This document shows, one piece after another, positions 1 through 8,496 of a stretch of 14,043 nucleotides of DNA (position 1 is its first letter; every line of letters starts with the position of its first letter). Where the stretch lies: positions 1 to 14,043 of the forward strand of contig JAYFRE010000139.1 in NCBI GenBank assembly GCA_034926235.1. Direction: 5' to 3'. The translations under genes were made by a program, and so were the position numbers. The DNA comes from JAYFRE01 sp034926235 (GTDB lineage: Bacteria; Pseudomonadota; Alphaproteobacteria; Rhodospirillales; Magnetospirillaceae). The notes under the pieces are model-generated. The model had not been told where the DNA came from. It searched no databases and saw nothing but the letters and a program-made list of their open reading frames with translations.

Positions 1-3000
1 TTGACGAGGATGCGTTCGTCCTTTGCCGGGATCGCGGACGTCCGGGGACGGATGGCTGCCGATGACGGCGTCGGGGGTTGGAGCTGTCGCGCCAGATCCT
101 CGATGACGGGATGGCGGAAAACATCGCTCAGCGTGATCGAACATCCCTGACGTTCCAGCGACGCGATCAGGGCCAGCGCCTTGATCGAATCGCCGCCCAG
201 GGCGAAGAAATCGTCATCCAGCCCGATCCCGGCGATCCCCAGCACCTCCTGGACGGTTCGCGCCAGTCCGATCTGTTCCGGGGTTTCCGGGGATCGGCGC
301 GCCCGCGCCTTGTCTTGTTCACGGGGCGGGTCGGGCAGGTCGGCGGTGCGGATCTTGCCGCTGACGGACAGGGGGAAGCCATCCACCAGGATCAGGGCGT
401 CGGGCATCATATAGGCCGGCAGCCAATGGGAGGCCTCGGCCAGCGCGGCGCGTGCCAGGCCATCCTGCGGCGCTCCTTCGGCCGGAATGGCCCAGGCCAG
501 AAGACGCAAGACGCCGGTCGAGCCGTCCATGCGCGGGGCGGCCACGCAGCGGGATAAAAGCGGGCTGCGCAGCAGGGCTTTTTCCACCTCGCCCAATTCC
601 AGGCGGTAGCCGCGTATTTTCACCTGCTGATCCAGCCGTCCCAGGATGGCGATCTGGCCGCCGGGCAGGAAACGGCATTCGTCACCGGTCCGGTACATCC
701 GTGCGCCGGGCGTGGATTCAAAAGGATCAGCGACGAATTTTTCAGCCGTCCGCGCCGCGTCGTTCAGATAGCCGATCGCCAGTTGGGGGCCGCCGATGCA
801 CAACTCGCCCGGAAAGCCCAGCGGCTGGAGGTGACCGTTGTCGTCCAGCACATAGCAGGGCGTGTTGTCCACCGGCCGGCCGATGGTCACGCAATCGCCG
901 GGACGGAATTTATGGCTGGTGGCGGTGACGGCGCATTCCGTCGGGCCGTAATTATTGAACAGGTGGAAATCGGGTCCGGGGTCTTTGATGGTGCGGGGTG
1001 TAAAGACGTCGCCGCCGGCGGTCAGCGACGACAAGCCGGCGACGGAATAGCTTTCGAGATAAAGAGCGGCCAGATGCGGCGGCAGCCAGAGATCGGTGAT
1101 TCCTTGCGCTGTGACATAGGCGTGCAGTTTTTCCGGATTGTGGCGCAAGGCATCGGTCAGGACATGCAGGGTCCCGCCGCCCACCAGGCAGGGCAGCACC
1201 TCCCACAGCGAAACGTCGAAAGCGTGCGCGGCGAAATGGGTGATCCGCGAATGCGGGCCGATGGCGTAACGACGGCGGCTCCACAAGGTCTGGTTGGTCA
1301 GCGCCCGGTGCGAGACCAGAACTCCTTTGGGCGTCCCAGTGGTGCCCGAGGTGTAGATGAGATAGGCCGGATCGTCGGGGGCGTTGGCGATAGGCGCGAA
1401 TCCGGCTGCCGGGGGCGTCGGGGCGGCGTCGTCCGTCATCAGGCAGGGGATGGCGGCGGGAATGCGCGCTGCGTGCCGGCGTTGGGTCAGGACCGCGAAA
1501 GGGGCGGCTTCGGTCAGGCAAAAGGCCAGACGTTCGGCGGGAATGTCCGGATCGAGCGGCAGGAAGACGGCTCCGGCCTTGAGAATGGCCAGCAGGGACA
1601 CGGTGAAATCGGCGCTTCGGTCCAAAAGAACGGCGACGACCGGCGGACGGGCGGGGTCGCGGTCCGCATCCGGGCGGTGCGCGTAAAGCCGGGCGGCAAG
1701 CCGGGTGCTGGCCGCGTCGAGTTCGGCATAGCTCAGACGGTCCTCGCCGCAGATCAGGGCGATGGCGTCCGGCTGGCGGGCGGCGCGGTCGGCGATGCGC
1801 TGTGTCACATCGTCGTCGGTTACGGTTATCCGTTCCGGGGCCTGGTCGCGCATCAGCCGCGCTTGCGTGCTGGGAGACAGCAGGGGATAGGCCGCAAGCG
1901 GACGTTCGGGGTCGGCCAGGACGGCGTCCAGAAGATCGAGATAGGCCGCGCCCAGGCTTTCGGCCTGCCAGCCGGGCAAGGCGGCGGCGTTATAGATGAG
2001 CGAGCCGGCAAGGAAGGAGTCGCGCATTTCCCAGGCGATGGCGACATCGAAGCCGGTGCGGCTGAATTCCCCGATCTCGGCGATGTGAAAACCGTCCCGA
2101 GCCCGGGGAGCCGGGTAGCTTTCCATGACGAAGAAATGGCCGAACAGATCGGTGCGCAAAGGTGATTGCGCCTGGATGTCGGTCAGGGGAAGCCAGACAT
2201 GCGCTTCGGCGGCCAGGGCGTCGTCGCGCATCTGGCGCACCAGATCGGTAAAGCATCGCTCTGGCCGGCAGCGGGCGCGTACGGGGACGGTGTTGATGCA
2301 AGGCCCGATGATGCCGGCCATGCCGTCCAATTCCTGCGGGCGGCCGGAAACTACCCGACCGAACAGGATGTCGCTGCTCCGGTTGGCCCGCGACAGCACC
2401 ACCGCCCAGGCGGCTTCGAGCAAAAGATTGACGGTGGTGCGCGTCGTTTCGGCCAGACGGATCAGGCGTTGCCTCATCTCCGGCGGTGGGTTCAGCGGAT
2501 GGCGCGCATCTTGAAAAGGGGCGTCCGGGATCTGGACCAGTCCGGGAATTCCGGTTCTTTCCTCGATTCCGTCCAGATAGCCGCGCCAGAATCGTTTCGC
2601 CGCGCCATCATCTTGCTGCGCCCGGTGGGCGATGACGGCGCGGAAGGGCAGGGCCGGGCCTTCGGGTTCGGTTTCGGCGAACAGTTCGCTGAAAAAGACG
2701 CCGCCGCTCCAGCCGTCGAAAATCAGGTGATGCACGCTGACCAGCAGACGGAAGCGCCGTTCCGACAGGCGGTAAAGGCGCAGGCGTATCAGCGGCGGAC
2801 GCGCGACATCCGCCAGCGCCAGGCGCTCCTTGACCGCATCCTCGTCTAGTTTTTCGGTCACAGCCTCGTCCGTCAATCCGTCCCGGGACAGATCGAGGAT
2901 GGTGAAGGCGTCTTCGGGCACGGCGTCCAGCACGGCCAGCCGGGGGGCGGTCAGCCCTGTCTCGACCAGAACGCTGCGCAGGCTTTCATGACGGTCCACC

Positions 3001-6000
3001 AGCCGGAAAAAGCGCGCCTTCAGCACGTCCGCATCCAGCGGGCCGTCGATGGCGAGCAGGCTTTGCTCGACATACATGTCCCGGTCTTGGTGCAGTTTCT
3101 GCTGGACCAGCATGCCAAGCTGTATCGGCAAGGGAGGGGCGCTGTGGCGCAGCGCGTCGCCGAAGCGGGCTTTTAGCGCCGCGTCATCCGGCGCGGGCGT
3201 TTGGGGGATAGGCAGGGGCGCTTTCGCCGCGCCATGCGGGGTGATCGGTTCGAGCCGGGCGGCCAGCGCGTGCAGGATCGGGGCGTCGAAGATGTCGCGG
3301 GCGCGCAAGGCGTAGCCCTTGGCCTTGAGGCCCGCGCTCAGCATCAGGGCGGCGATCGAATCCCCGCCCAGCTCAAAGAAATTATCGTCCCGCCCGATAC
3401 GGGGCCGGTTGAACTGCGCCCGCCACAGCTCGGCCAGGGTTTCTTCGGCTGCCCCCTTAGGCGGGACGAAAGGCGCGCTTTTGCTCTCGGGCAGCGGCAG
3501 GGCGCGGAGGTCGATCTTGCCGCTGAGGCCTTGGGGCATCTCTTTTAAGAAAACATAATCGGCGGGCAGCATGTAAAAGGGCAGAACCTGGCCGAGATGG
3601 CCGCGCAGTCCCTCTTCCAACCGGGCGGGATCGATCCCGGCGGCGGGGACTGCGTACAGGCAAAGACGCTTCTGCCCGGTCCCGTCATTGATCGCGCGCA
3701 CGATCGCCTGGGCCAGACCGGGATGCTCCATCGCCCGGTGGGCGATTTCGGCTGGCTCGACCCGATGGCCGCGGATTTTCACCTGTCCGTCGCGGCGGCC
3801 CAGGAACAGATAGACCCCGTCCTTGCGGCGGCGGCACAGATCGCCGGTACGGTACATCCGCGCATAATCGACGCCGCCGGACGGAGGGACCAGGGAAGCG
3901 AACGGATTGGGGGCAAAGGCGGCGGCGGTCAGGTCGGGACGGTTGCGATAACCCCGCGCGATCTGCGCGCCGGCCAGGCATAATTCGCCCGGAAAACCAT
4001 CCGGCATCAACCGTCCATAGGCGTCCAGGATCAGGCTTTGGCAGTTGTCCACCGGACGACCGATCGGGACCGGCCAGGAACCGTCCAGATCGAAGGAATG
4101 AGAGGTGACGGTGAATTCGGTCGGGCCATAGGTGTTGCAATGGCGGTAATGCCCCCGCGCCGATGCGATATGCAGCACGTCGCCGCCCGAAAGCATCAGG
4201 CGCAGGTCGGGCAGCATGGTCCCGTCGATCATTTCGGCGACCTGGGACAGGAAATAGCTCACGGTGATGCGATGATCGCGCAGATAAGCCTGCAGGTCGG
4301 GCAGGCTGTGGCGGACCTCCTCGGACAGGATGTGGATTTCGGCCCCTTGCATCAGCATGGGGAACAGCTCCCACACCGAGGCGTCGAAGACGAAGGGGGC
4401 AAAGGCGCTGCACCGATCCTTTGGGCCGACGCCATAGTGGCGGATGAACCAGCGGCAGAGATTGTAAAGGCCGCGATGCTCGACCATCACGCCCTTGGGC
4501 TGTCCGGTGGTGCCCGAGGTGTAAAGGATATAGGCCAGATCGGACGGTTTGGGCGCGCTGCGCGCAAGATCGCCATTTCCGTCTTCGCCGCCATCGCCGA
4601 TCCTGCGCATGTCCAGCACCGCGCCGCCGAATCCGGCCCAGGCAGGCGGTTTTTCGTCCGCGCCGATCAGGGCCATCGCGCCCGAATCCTCCAGCATGAA
4701 GCGGATGCGGTCTTCGGGATAATCAGGCGACAGGGGCAGATAGGCCGCCCCGGCCTTCCAGACGGCAAGGGCGGCGACGACGAAATCGGGGCCGCGCGGC
4801 AAAAGCAGCGCCACCACCTTGTCCGCGCCCGCGCCCAGGCGGATCAGATGCCGGGCCAAAGCGTCGCTGCGCCGGTGCATCTCGGCATAGGTGAGGCGCA
4901 AAACATCGCCGCCGCGATTTTGCACCAAGGCGGATGCGCGCCCCTGCGCCGGATCGGAACGGGTTTCATTCAGCGCATCGAGAAGGGTGCGTTCCTGTGG
5001 CAAGGGGTGCCTGGAATCGCTCCATTCCCGCAGCCGGTCAGCCTTTTGTTCCGCCGGCATCGGGTCCAGATCGCGGATGCGCGCCTCGGGCCGCGAGGCG
5101 GCCTCGATCAGAAGCTGGCGGAAAACCTGGCCGAAGGACGATGCGCTTTCCGGGCTGAAGGCATCGGAATGGATCAGATTGAGGTGGAGAACACCATCCA
5201 TCTCGACGATATCGATGGCGAAATCATACATCGCCCCCTGGCCGTGCGCGGGCAGGGGGCGGGCGGCGATGCCGGGCCAGTCCAGACGGCGCTGATCCGC
5301 CTTTTCATAGCTCAGCATGGTAACGGCGGGGGAAAAGCCCAGCGCGGCGACGATGTCGCCGTAAGGCGCGCGGTTATGGGCGATGGATTCGGCGCAAGCC
5401 TGCCGGATTTTGGTAAAAAAATCGGTCAGCGGCGCTTCGGGGTCGATGTCGAAAAGCTGGGGCACGGTGTTGACGAACATGCCGACGGCGTTTTCCGCCT
5501 TAGGCGAGAAACGCCCGCCATCGGCCATGCCGACGCAGAATCGCCGCCCATTGGTCAGCGTGTTCAGGAACAAGACATAGACGCCGTTCAGGAACATGTT
5601 CAGCGTGAGGCCATAGCGCTTGCAGGCGGTTTTGGCCTGATCGAGAGCATCGGCCTCGATCGTTGTCCAGCTTTGGCGGCCCAGGGGCGATCCGGCGTGG
5701 GCGGCGGCGTCGAAGGGCCATTCCAGGGGCGGAAGATCCGCCAGCCGCGCCACCCAATGGAGCCGGTCTTGTTCCCGGTTCTCTTCGGGCAGGGACAGAA
5801 TCGCCTCGCGGAAGGAAACGGGGCGCGTTTCCGGCGATCCGCCTTTCATCAGCGCGTTGATCTCTTCCAGGATCAGCCCCAGCGACGCGCCGTCGGCGGC
5901 GATATGCAGGACATCCAGCAGGAAAAGATGCGACCCGTCCGGCTGCGCCGCCAGATGGGCGCGCAAGAGCGGCGGGCATTCCAGAGCGAAGGGGCGGATG

Positions 6001-8228
6001 AAGCTTCGGATCTGTTCGGCGTCGCTTTTATCCCTGTTCGCGTCTTCGCCGCTGCGTTCCAGAAAGAAGACCGGTTCGGGGACGATTTTTTGCAGCAGCC
6101 GTCCGTCCCGTTGGATGAAGGCGGTGCGCAGGGCGTCATGGCGGCGGATGACCTCGCCCAAGGCGATTTCCAGCAGTTCGGCGTCGATGGGGCCGTCGAT
6201 CCGCCAGGCCAGGGGCAGATGATAGGCGTCCTGGCCGTGCGGGCGCTGGAAGATGGCGAAAAGCCGTTCCTGGACGTCGGTCATGGGGGCGAAAAAGGCG
6301 GGCGCGCCGGTCGCCAGGCGGAAGGAGAAGCCGCCGGCGCGCAAGGCCAGGACACTGTCTTTCACCGCTTGGGCGATGGCGGCGATTTCGTCCGGGCCGT
6401 GATCGACGCTAAGACCGCAGGTGCGCCGTTCCCAGGTATAGACGCCGCTATGTTGCAGCAGCAGATAGAACAAGGTCAGTTCGATCGGCTGGGCGAACGC
6501 GCTGTAGGGGCCGTAGCTTTCAAAGATGAATTGCGCGCCGTAATGCATCAGGCGCAGCGGCACCTCATGGTCCTGGAACCACAGATTGAGATCGTCGGCC
6601 ATTTCCCCGGTCAAGGCGGTGGCGCGGGCGCACAGACCGGGGCCATGTTCCAGCAGGTGATCGGTGACGGCGACCACCGCTTCCATGGATAAAGGGTGGC
6701 GGCAGAAGGTGCCGCCGAACACGATCGTTTCCTCCGAGGGCAGCAGGCTGTCTTCGCCCAGGAAACCGCCATCGATATAATCGAGATAGTCTTTCCGTCC
6801 CGCGACGATGCCGACCGGCATGCCGCCGCCCGCGACCTTGCCGTAAAGGGCCATGTCCGCCCGGATACCGAAATGTTCCTGCGAGCCGCCCGGAGCGATG
6901 CGAAAGCCGTTGACCATCTCGTCGAAGATCAGGCAGATGCCCCGTTCGGCGGTGAACCGGCGCAGCCGGCGCAAAAACGTCTGAGGCTGAAGGCCGGGGC
7001 GGCGGCTTTGCACCGGTTCGACCAGCACGGCGGCCAGCCGGTCCGACTCGGCCTCCAGCCGCGCGAAAGCGGATTCCGCATTATAGTCCAGGATCAGGAT
7101 ATCCTCGACCATGCCGGGCAGGGTGCCGGGCGATGACGGGGCGGTTCCGCCTGCCTCGGCGGCGGCCAGCACACCGTCGAACGTGCCGTGATAGGACCCG
7201 GCGAACAGCGCCACCAGACGCTTTCCGCTTTTGGCGCGCGCGATGCGCAAGGCGAACATCACCGCTTCCGAGCCGGTGTTGCAGAAGCTGACCCGTTCCA
7301 TGCCGGTCAGGCGGCTGACGCCTTCGGCGGCTTTTTCGGTCAGGTCGCATTGCGGTCCCAACCCGAAACCCCGGTCCAGACGGCGGCGCAGGGCCGCTTC
7401 CACATAAGGCGGATTATGCCCCAGGAAATGGACCCCCATGCCGACGGCGATGTCGATGTAATCATTGCCGTCCACGTCGCAAAAACGGCCCCCGGCCATG
7501 CGGTCGGCGACGATGGGATAGGCGATGTCCTTGAGTTCCGGCCGATAGGACAGGGTCGTTTTCCAATCGGCCAGAACCGGGCTTTTCCGGCCCAGTTCCC
7601 GCGAACGGGGCGTGCGTGTCCGATGGCGGGCGAGCAGATCGGTGACGAACGCCGTTTGTTCAGGCGATAGAGGGGCCTGTTCTAAGACGAATCCGCGCAT
7701 ATGGGGTCGGGCGGCAGGGGCGGGTCCGGTCGTGCCGCCTGTGCTTGGCGCCGCGATTCCGGCGGCCGGGCTGGACGGGGGCCGCCGATTTTCCGCCGTC
7801 GTTTGTGCGCCCTGGGACAAGGCCGCCAATTGCTGTCCGAACAAATCCTGCAAGGCCTGCATCTGGGCGATGCACAAAGCAAGCCCGGCATCCGTTCCTT
7901 CGGCGGCGATTTCAGGTGCTGCGGCCCGGGGTGGAAAAGGGGAAGGCTGGGCCGCGACCGGCGCTGTGGTCGCGGTTTCGGCCATGGCCGGGGCCCGGGC
8001 GAGAATATGGTCGGCCAGGCTGGTCAGGGACGGCATGGCGGAAAGGAACCAGGCCGTTTCCAGCGGCACCGCCCAGCGCCGTTCGATCTCCTGGCCCAGC
8101 TTGATGATCATCAGCGAATCGAGGCCAAGCTCGAGGATGCCCACATCCGGGTCCAGCTCGTCTTCGCGCAGACCGAAGACGTTCAGGGCCATCTGAAAAA
8201 GTTCTGATGAAATGCGTGCGCGCTGCAT
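1..8228 (-). CDS. Hybrid NRPS with N-terminal ACP-aminotransferase, then two C-A-PCP modules (3' end outside window)
   Basis: A cytosolic assembly-line enzyme. The frame is open from the ATG at 8228 to the left edge (2742 codons, no stop), so the protein is partial at its C-terminus. Domain order by residue: ACP about 4-80 (Ser38), Ala/Pro-rich linker to about 200, PLP class III aminotransferase about 205-630 (Lys464), C1 about 645-1045, A1 about 1070-1580, PCP1 about 1590-1665 (Ser1624), C2 about 1690-2110, A2 about 2135-2635, PCP2 about 2645-2720 (Ser2681), then linker. All core A motifs and both carrier serines are intact. The start is the only in-frame ATG before the stop at 8346-8348 that keeps helix 1 of the ACP; the upstream bases show no clear Shine-Dalgarno, so translation initiation is the weak point of this call. 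An ACP followed by AMT and C resembles the aminotransferase junction of mycosubtilin/iturin synthetases and microginin MicA, where a beta-ketoacyl thioester is aminated before peptide bond formation. The divergent hydroxymalonyl genes and PKS point to a polyketide precursor. Confidence 0.97.
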   Translation of the reverse strand, partial: MQRARISSELFQMALNVFGLREDELDPDVGILELGLDSLMIIKLGQEIERRWAVPLETAWFLSAMPSLTSLADHILARAPAMAETATTAPVAAQPSPFPPRAAAPEIAAEGTDAGLALCIAQMQALQDLFGQQLAALSQGAQTTAENRRPPSSPAAGIAAPSTGGTTGPAPAARPHMRGFVLEQAPLSPEQTAFVTDLLARHRTRTPRSRELGRKSPVLADWKTTLSYRPELKDIAYPIVADRMAGGRFCDVDGNDYIDIAVGMGVHFLGHNPPYVEAALRRRLDRGFGLGPQCDLTEKAAEGVSRLTGMERVSFCNTGSEAVMFALRIARAKSGKRLVALFAGSYHGTFDGVLAAAEAGGTAPSSPGTLPGMVEDILILDYNAESAFARLEAESDRLAAVLVEPVQSRRPGLQPQTFLRRLRRFTAERGICLIFDEMVNGFRIAPGGSQEHFGIRADMALYGKVAGGGMPVGIVAGRKDYLDYIDGGFLGEDSLLPSEETIVFGGTFCRHPLSMEAVVAVTDHLLEHGPGLCARATALTGEMADDLNLWFQDHEVPLRLMHYGAQFIFESYGPYSAFAQPIELTLFYLLLQHSGVYTWERRTCGLSVDHGPDEIAAIAQAVKDSVLALRAGGFSFRLATGAPAFFAPMTDVQERLFAIFQRPHGQDAYHLPLAWRIDGPIDAELLEIALGEVIRRHDALRTAFIQRDGRLLQKIVPEPVFFLERSGEDANRDKSDAEQIRSFIRPFALECPPLLRAHLAAQPDGSHLFLLDVLHIAADGASLGLILEEINALMKGGSPETRPVSFREAILSLPEENREQDRLHWVARLADLPPLEWPFDAAAHAGSPLGRQSWTTIEADALDQAKTACKRYGLTLNMFLNGVYVLFLNTLTNGRRFCVGMADGGRFSPKAENAVGMFVNTVPQLFDIDPEAPLTDFFTKIRQACAESIAHNRAPYGDIVAALGFSPAVTMLSYEKADQRRLDWPGIAARPLPAHGQGAMYDFAIDIVEMDGVLHLNLIHSDAFSPESASSFGQVFRQLLIEAASRPEARIRDLDPMPAEQKADRLREWSDSRHPLPQERTLLDALNETRSDPAQGRASALVQNRGGDVLRLTYAEMHRRSDALARHLIRLGAGADKVVALLLPRGPDFVVAALAVWKAGAAYLPLSPDYPEDRIRFMLEDSGAMALIGADEKPPAWAGFGGAVLDMRRIGDGGEDGNGDLARSAPKPSDLAYILYTSGTTGQPKGVMVEHRGLYNLCRWFIRHYGVGPKDRCSAFAPFVFDASVWELFPMLMQGAEIHILSEEVRHSLPDLQAYLRDHRITVSYFLSQVAEMIDGTMLPDLRLMLSGGDVLHIASARGHYRHCNTYGPTEFTVTSHSFDLDGSWPVPIGRPVDNCQSLILDAYGRLMPDGFPGELCLAGAQIARGYRNRPDLTAAAFAPNPFASLVPPSGGVDYARMYRTGDLCRRRKDGVYLFLGRRDGQVKIRGHRVEPAEIAHRAMEHPGLAQAIVRAINDGTGQKRLCLYAVPAAGIDPARLEEGLRGHLGQVLPFYMLPADYVFLKEMPQGLSGKIDLRALPLPESKSAPFVPPKGAAEETLAELWRAQFNRPRIGRDDNFFELGGDSIAALMLSAGLKAKGYALRARDIFDAPILHALAARLEPITPHGAAKAPLPIPQTPAPDDAALKARFGDALRHSAPPLPIQLGMLVQQKLHQDRDMYVEQSLLAIDGPLDADVLKARFFRLVDRHESLRSVLVETGLTAPRLAVLDAVPEDAFTILDLSRDGLTDEAVTEKLDEDAVKERLALADVARPPLIRLRLYRLSERRFRLLVSVHHLIFDGWSGGVFFSELFAETEPEGPALPFRAVIAHRAQQDDGAAKRFWRGYLDGIEERTGIPGLVQIPDAPFQDARHPLNPPPEMRQRLIRLAETTRTTVNLLLEAAWAVVLSRANRSSDILFGRVVSGRPQELDGMAGIIGPCINTVPVRARCRPERCFTDLVRQMRDDALAAEAHVWLPLTDIQAQSPLRTDLFGHFFVMESYPAPRARDGFHIAEIGEFSRTGFDVAIAWEMRDSFLAGSLIYNAAALPGWQAESLGAAYLDLLDAVLADPERPLAAYPLLSPSTQARLMRDQAPERITVTDDDVTQRIADRAARQPDAIALICGEDRLSYAELDAASTRLAARLYAHRPDADRDPARPPVVAVLLDRSADFTVSLLAILKAGAVFLPLDPDIPAERLAFCLTEAAPFAVLTQRRHAARIPAAIPCLMTDDAAPTPPAAGFAPIANAPDDPAYLIYTSGTTGTPKGVLVSHRALTNQTLWSRRRYAIGPHSRITHFAAHAFDVSLWEVLPCLVGGGTLHVLTDALRHNPEKLHAYVTAQGITDLWLPPHLAALYLESYSVAGLSSLTAGGDVFTPRTIKDPGPDFHLFNNYGPTECAVTATSHKFRPGDCVTIGRPVDNTPCYVLDDNGHLQPLGFPGELCIGGPQLAIGYLNDAARTAEKFVADPFESTPGARMYRTGDECRFLPGGQIAILGRLDQQVKIRGYRLELGEVEKALLRSPLLSRCVAAPRMDGSTGVLRLLAWAIPAEGAPQDGLARAALAEASHWLPAYMMPDALILVDGFPLSVSGKIRTADLPDPPREQDKARARRSPETPEQIGLARTVQEVLGIAGIGLDDDFFALGGDSIKALALIASLERQGCSITLSDVFRHPVIEDLARQLQPPTPSSAAIRPRTSAIPAKDERILV
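69..296 (-). other. NRPS domain: peptidyl carrier PCP2
   Basis: Motif DDDFFALGGDSI with Ser2681 as the attachment site. After it the frame stays open through a Pro/Ser-rich linker to the window edge, so another module or a release domain follows outside. Confidence 0.94.
324..1826 (-). other. NRPS domain: adenylation domain A2
   Basis: Core motifs are complete: LSYAEL (A1), LKAGAVFLPLDP (A2), YTSGTTG at 2292-2298 (A3), FDVSLWE with Asp2338 (A4), NNYGPTE with Tyr2427 (A5), YRTGD (A7), KIRGYRLE (A8) and SGKIR with Lys2625 (A10). The hand-read specificity residues are D-V-W-W-T-G-N-V-T-K. This does not match a code I know well, so no substrate is assigned. The domain should be active, since the ATP-binding and Lys517-equivalent residues are all there. 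Confidence 0.95.
1898..3161 (-). other. NRPS domain: condensation domain C2
   Basis: Starts near PPLPIQLGML and has VDRHESLRSV (C2 motif), a complete HHLIFDGWS active site at 1833-1841 with catalytic His1834, and GPCINTVPV (C5). It links the chain on PCP1 to the amino acid on PCP2. No epimerization domain precedes it, and it looks like an ordinary L-to-L condensation domain, although the subtype needs a phylogeny. Confidence 0.95.
3234..3461 (-). other. NRPS domain: peptidyl carrier PCP1
   Basis: Carrier domain with the motif DNFFELGGDSI; Ser1624 is the phosphopantetheine attachment site. It follows A1 directly and is joined to C2 by a Pro-rich linker of about 30 residues. Confidence 0.95.
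3489..5021 (-). other. NRPS domain: adenylation domain A1
   Basis: All core motifs are readable: LTYAEM (A1), WKAGAAYLPL (A2), YTSGTTG at 1236-1242 (A3), FDASVWE with Asp1282 (A4), YGPTE at 1367 (A5), YRTGD (A7), KIRGHRVEP (A8) and SGKID with Lys1571 (A10). Hand alignment to PheA gives the ten specificity residues D-A-W-Y-L-G-T-V-T-K. This shares seven positions with the known leucine code DAWFLGNVVK, so leucine or a similar hydrophobic residue is a reasonable guess. The positions at 278, 299 and 301 were placed by eye and could be off by one. Confidence 0.95.
5094..6296 (-). other. NRPS domain: condensation domain C1
   Basis: Begins at PMTDVQERLF (C1 motif, residues 648 onward) and has RRHDALRTAF (C2). 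The active-site motif reads LHIAADG at 774-780: the catalytic second His (775), Asp779 and Gly780 are kept, but the first His of HHxxxDG is Leu. The C5-like stretch VGMFVNTVP is present. Its donor would be the beta-amino acyl chain made by the AMT domain and its acceptor the amino acid on PCP1. The missing first His is tolerated in many active C domains, so activity is expected. Confidence 0.93.
6339..7616 (-). other. NRPS domain: PLP-dependent class III aminotransferase (AMT)
   Basis: This domain has the fold and motifs of glutamate-1-semialdehyde-type aminotransferases built into PKS/NRPS proteins. Visible features are the phosphate-binding NTGSEA at 317-322, the ring-stacking pair Tyr346-His347 in GSYHG, Asp436 in FDEMVNGFR that pairs with the PLP nitrogen, and the Schiff-base Lys464 in LYGKVAGGG. 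The GGGMPVG stretch after the lysine is characteristic of NRPS-embedded AMTs such as MycA. The expected reaction is transfer of an amino group onto the beta-keto carbon of the acyl chain on the neighbouring ACP. The amino donor cannot be read from the sequence. Confidence 0.93.
7989..8219 (-). other. NRPS domain: N-terminal ACP
   Basis: A carrier-protein fold of about 75 residues at the very N-terminus. The motif LGLDSL carries the phosphopantetheine serine, Ser38, followed by MIIKLG as in polyketide-type ACPs. Because it precedes the aminotransferase and no condensation domain lies before it, it most likely receives a beta-ketoacyl chain from a separate PKS protein. The Ala/Pro-rich stretch after it, about residues 80-200, is a linker and includes a Gln/Leu-rich helical piece near residues 125-150. 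Confidence 0.9.
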
Positions 8229-8398
8229 GGGCCGGCCTAACGGGACGCCGTTCCGCGATTGAGAAAGCCGTTTCCGGCCCGCATCGCGGCGGCGATCGAT
8301 CGAGGATGCCGTGGCGACGGAACAGTCCCGCAACCGGGGGCAACGTCAGGAAAGCGGCGGCGCGGTGGGAATCCGCGCAGAAAAAAACCCGTCTCCTC

Positions 8399-8435
8399 CC
8401 TTGCCCCGGCATCCGATGGCGGAATGGGGGCAAGG
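8399..8435 (-). terminator. Possible terminator hairpin after the DUF697 gene
   Basis: CCTTGCCCC at 8399-8407 pairs perfectly with GGGGCAAGG at 8427-8435 (9 bp stem, 19-base loop). Read on the minus strand, it lies about 60 bases after the stop of the DUF697 gene, and a run of seven T (8381-8387) comes 11 bases after the stem. The gap between stem and T-run is too long for a textbook intrinsic terminator, so this may be a weak terminator or a leader structure ahead of the NRPS. Confidence 0.35.
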
Positions 8436-8496
8436 CGGCGCGCACGGCAGAAAGACCCCGGCATATGCCAGAGTCTGGAACGGTGAACGGACTTTT

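Noticed and set aside
4038..6692. Open frame of 884 codons on the plus strand, and a similar one at 783-2165
   Set aside because: Both are antisense to the NRPS, whose domains and motifs are continuous on the minus strand. Their translations are Gly/Gln/Arg-rich with no recognisable domains, as expected from GC-rich antisense frames.
8293..8302. Palindrome CGATCGATCG, and GGCATATGCC at 8460-8469
   Set aside because: Ten-base palindromes of common tetramers in GC-rich DNA; nothing ties them to a site or structure.
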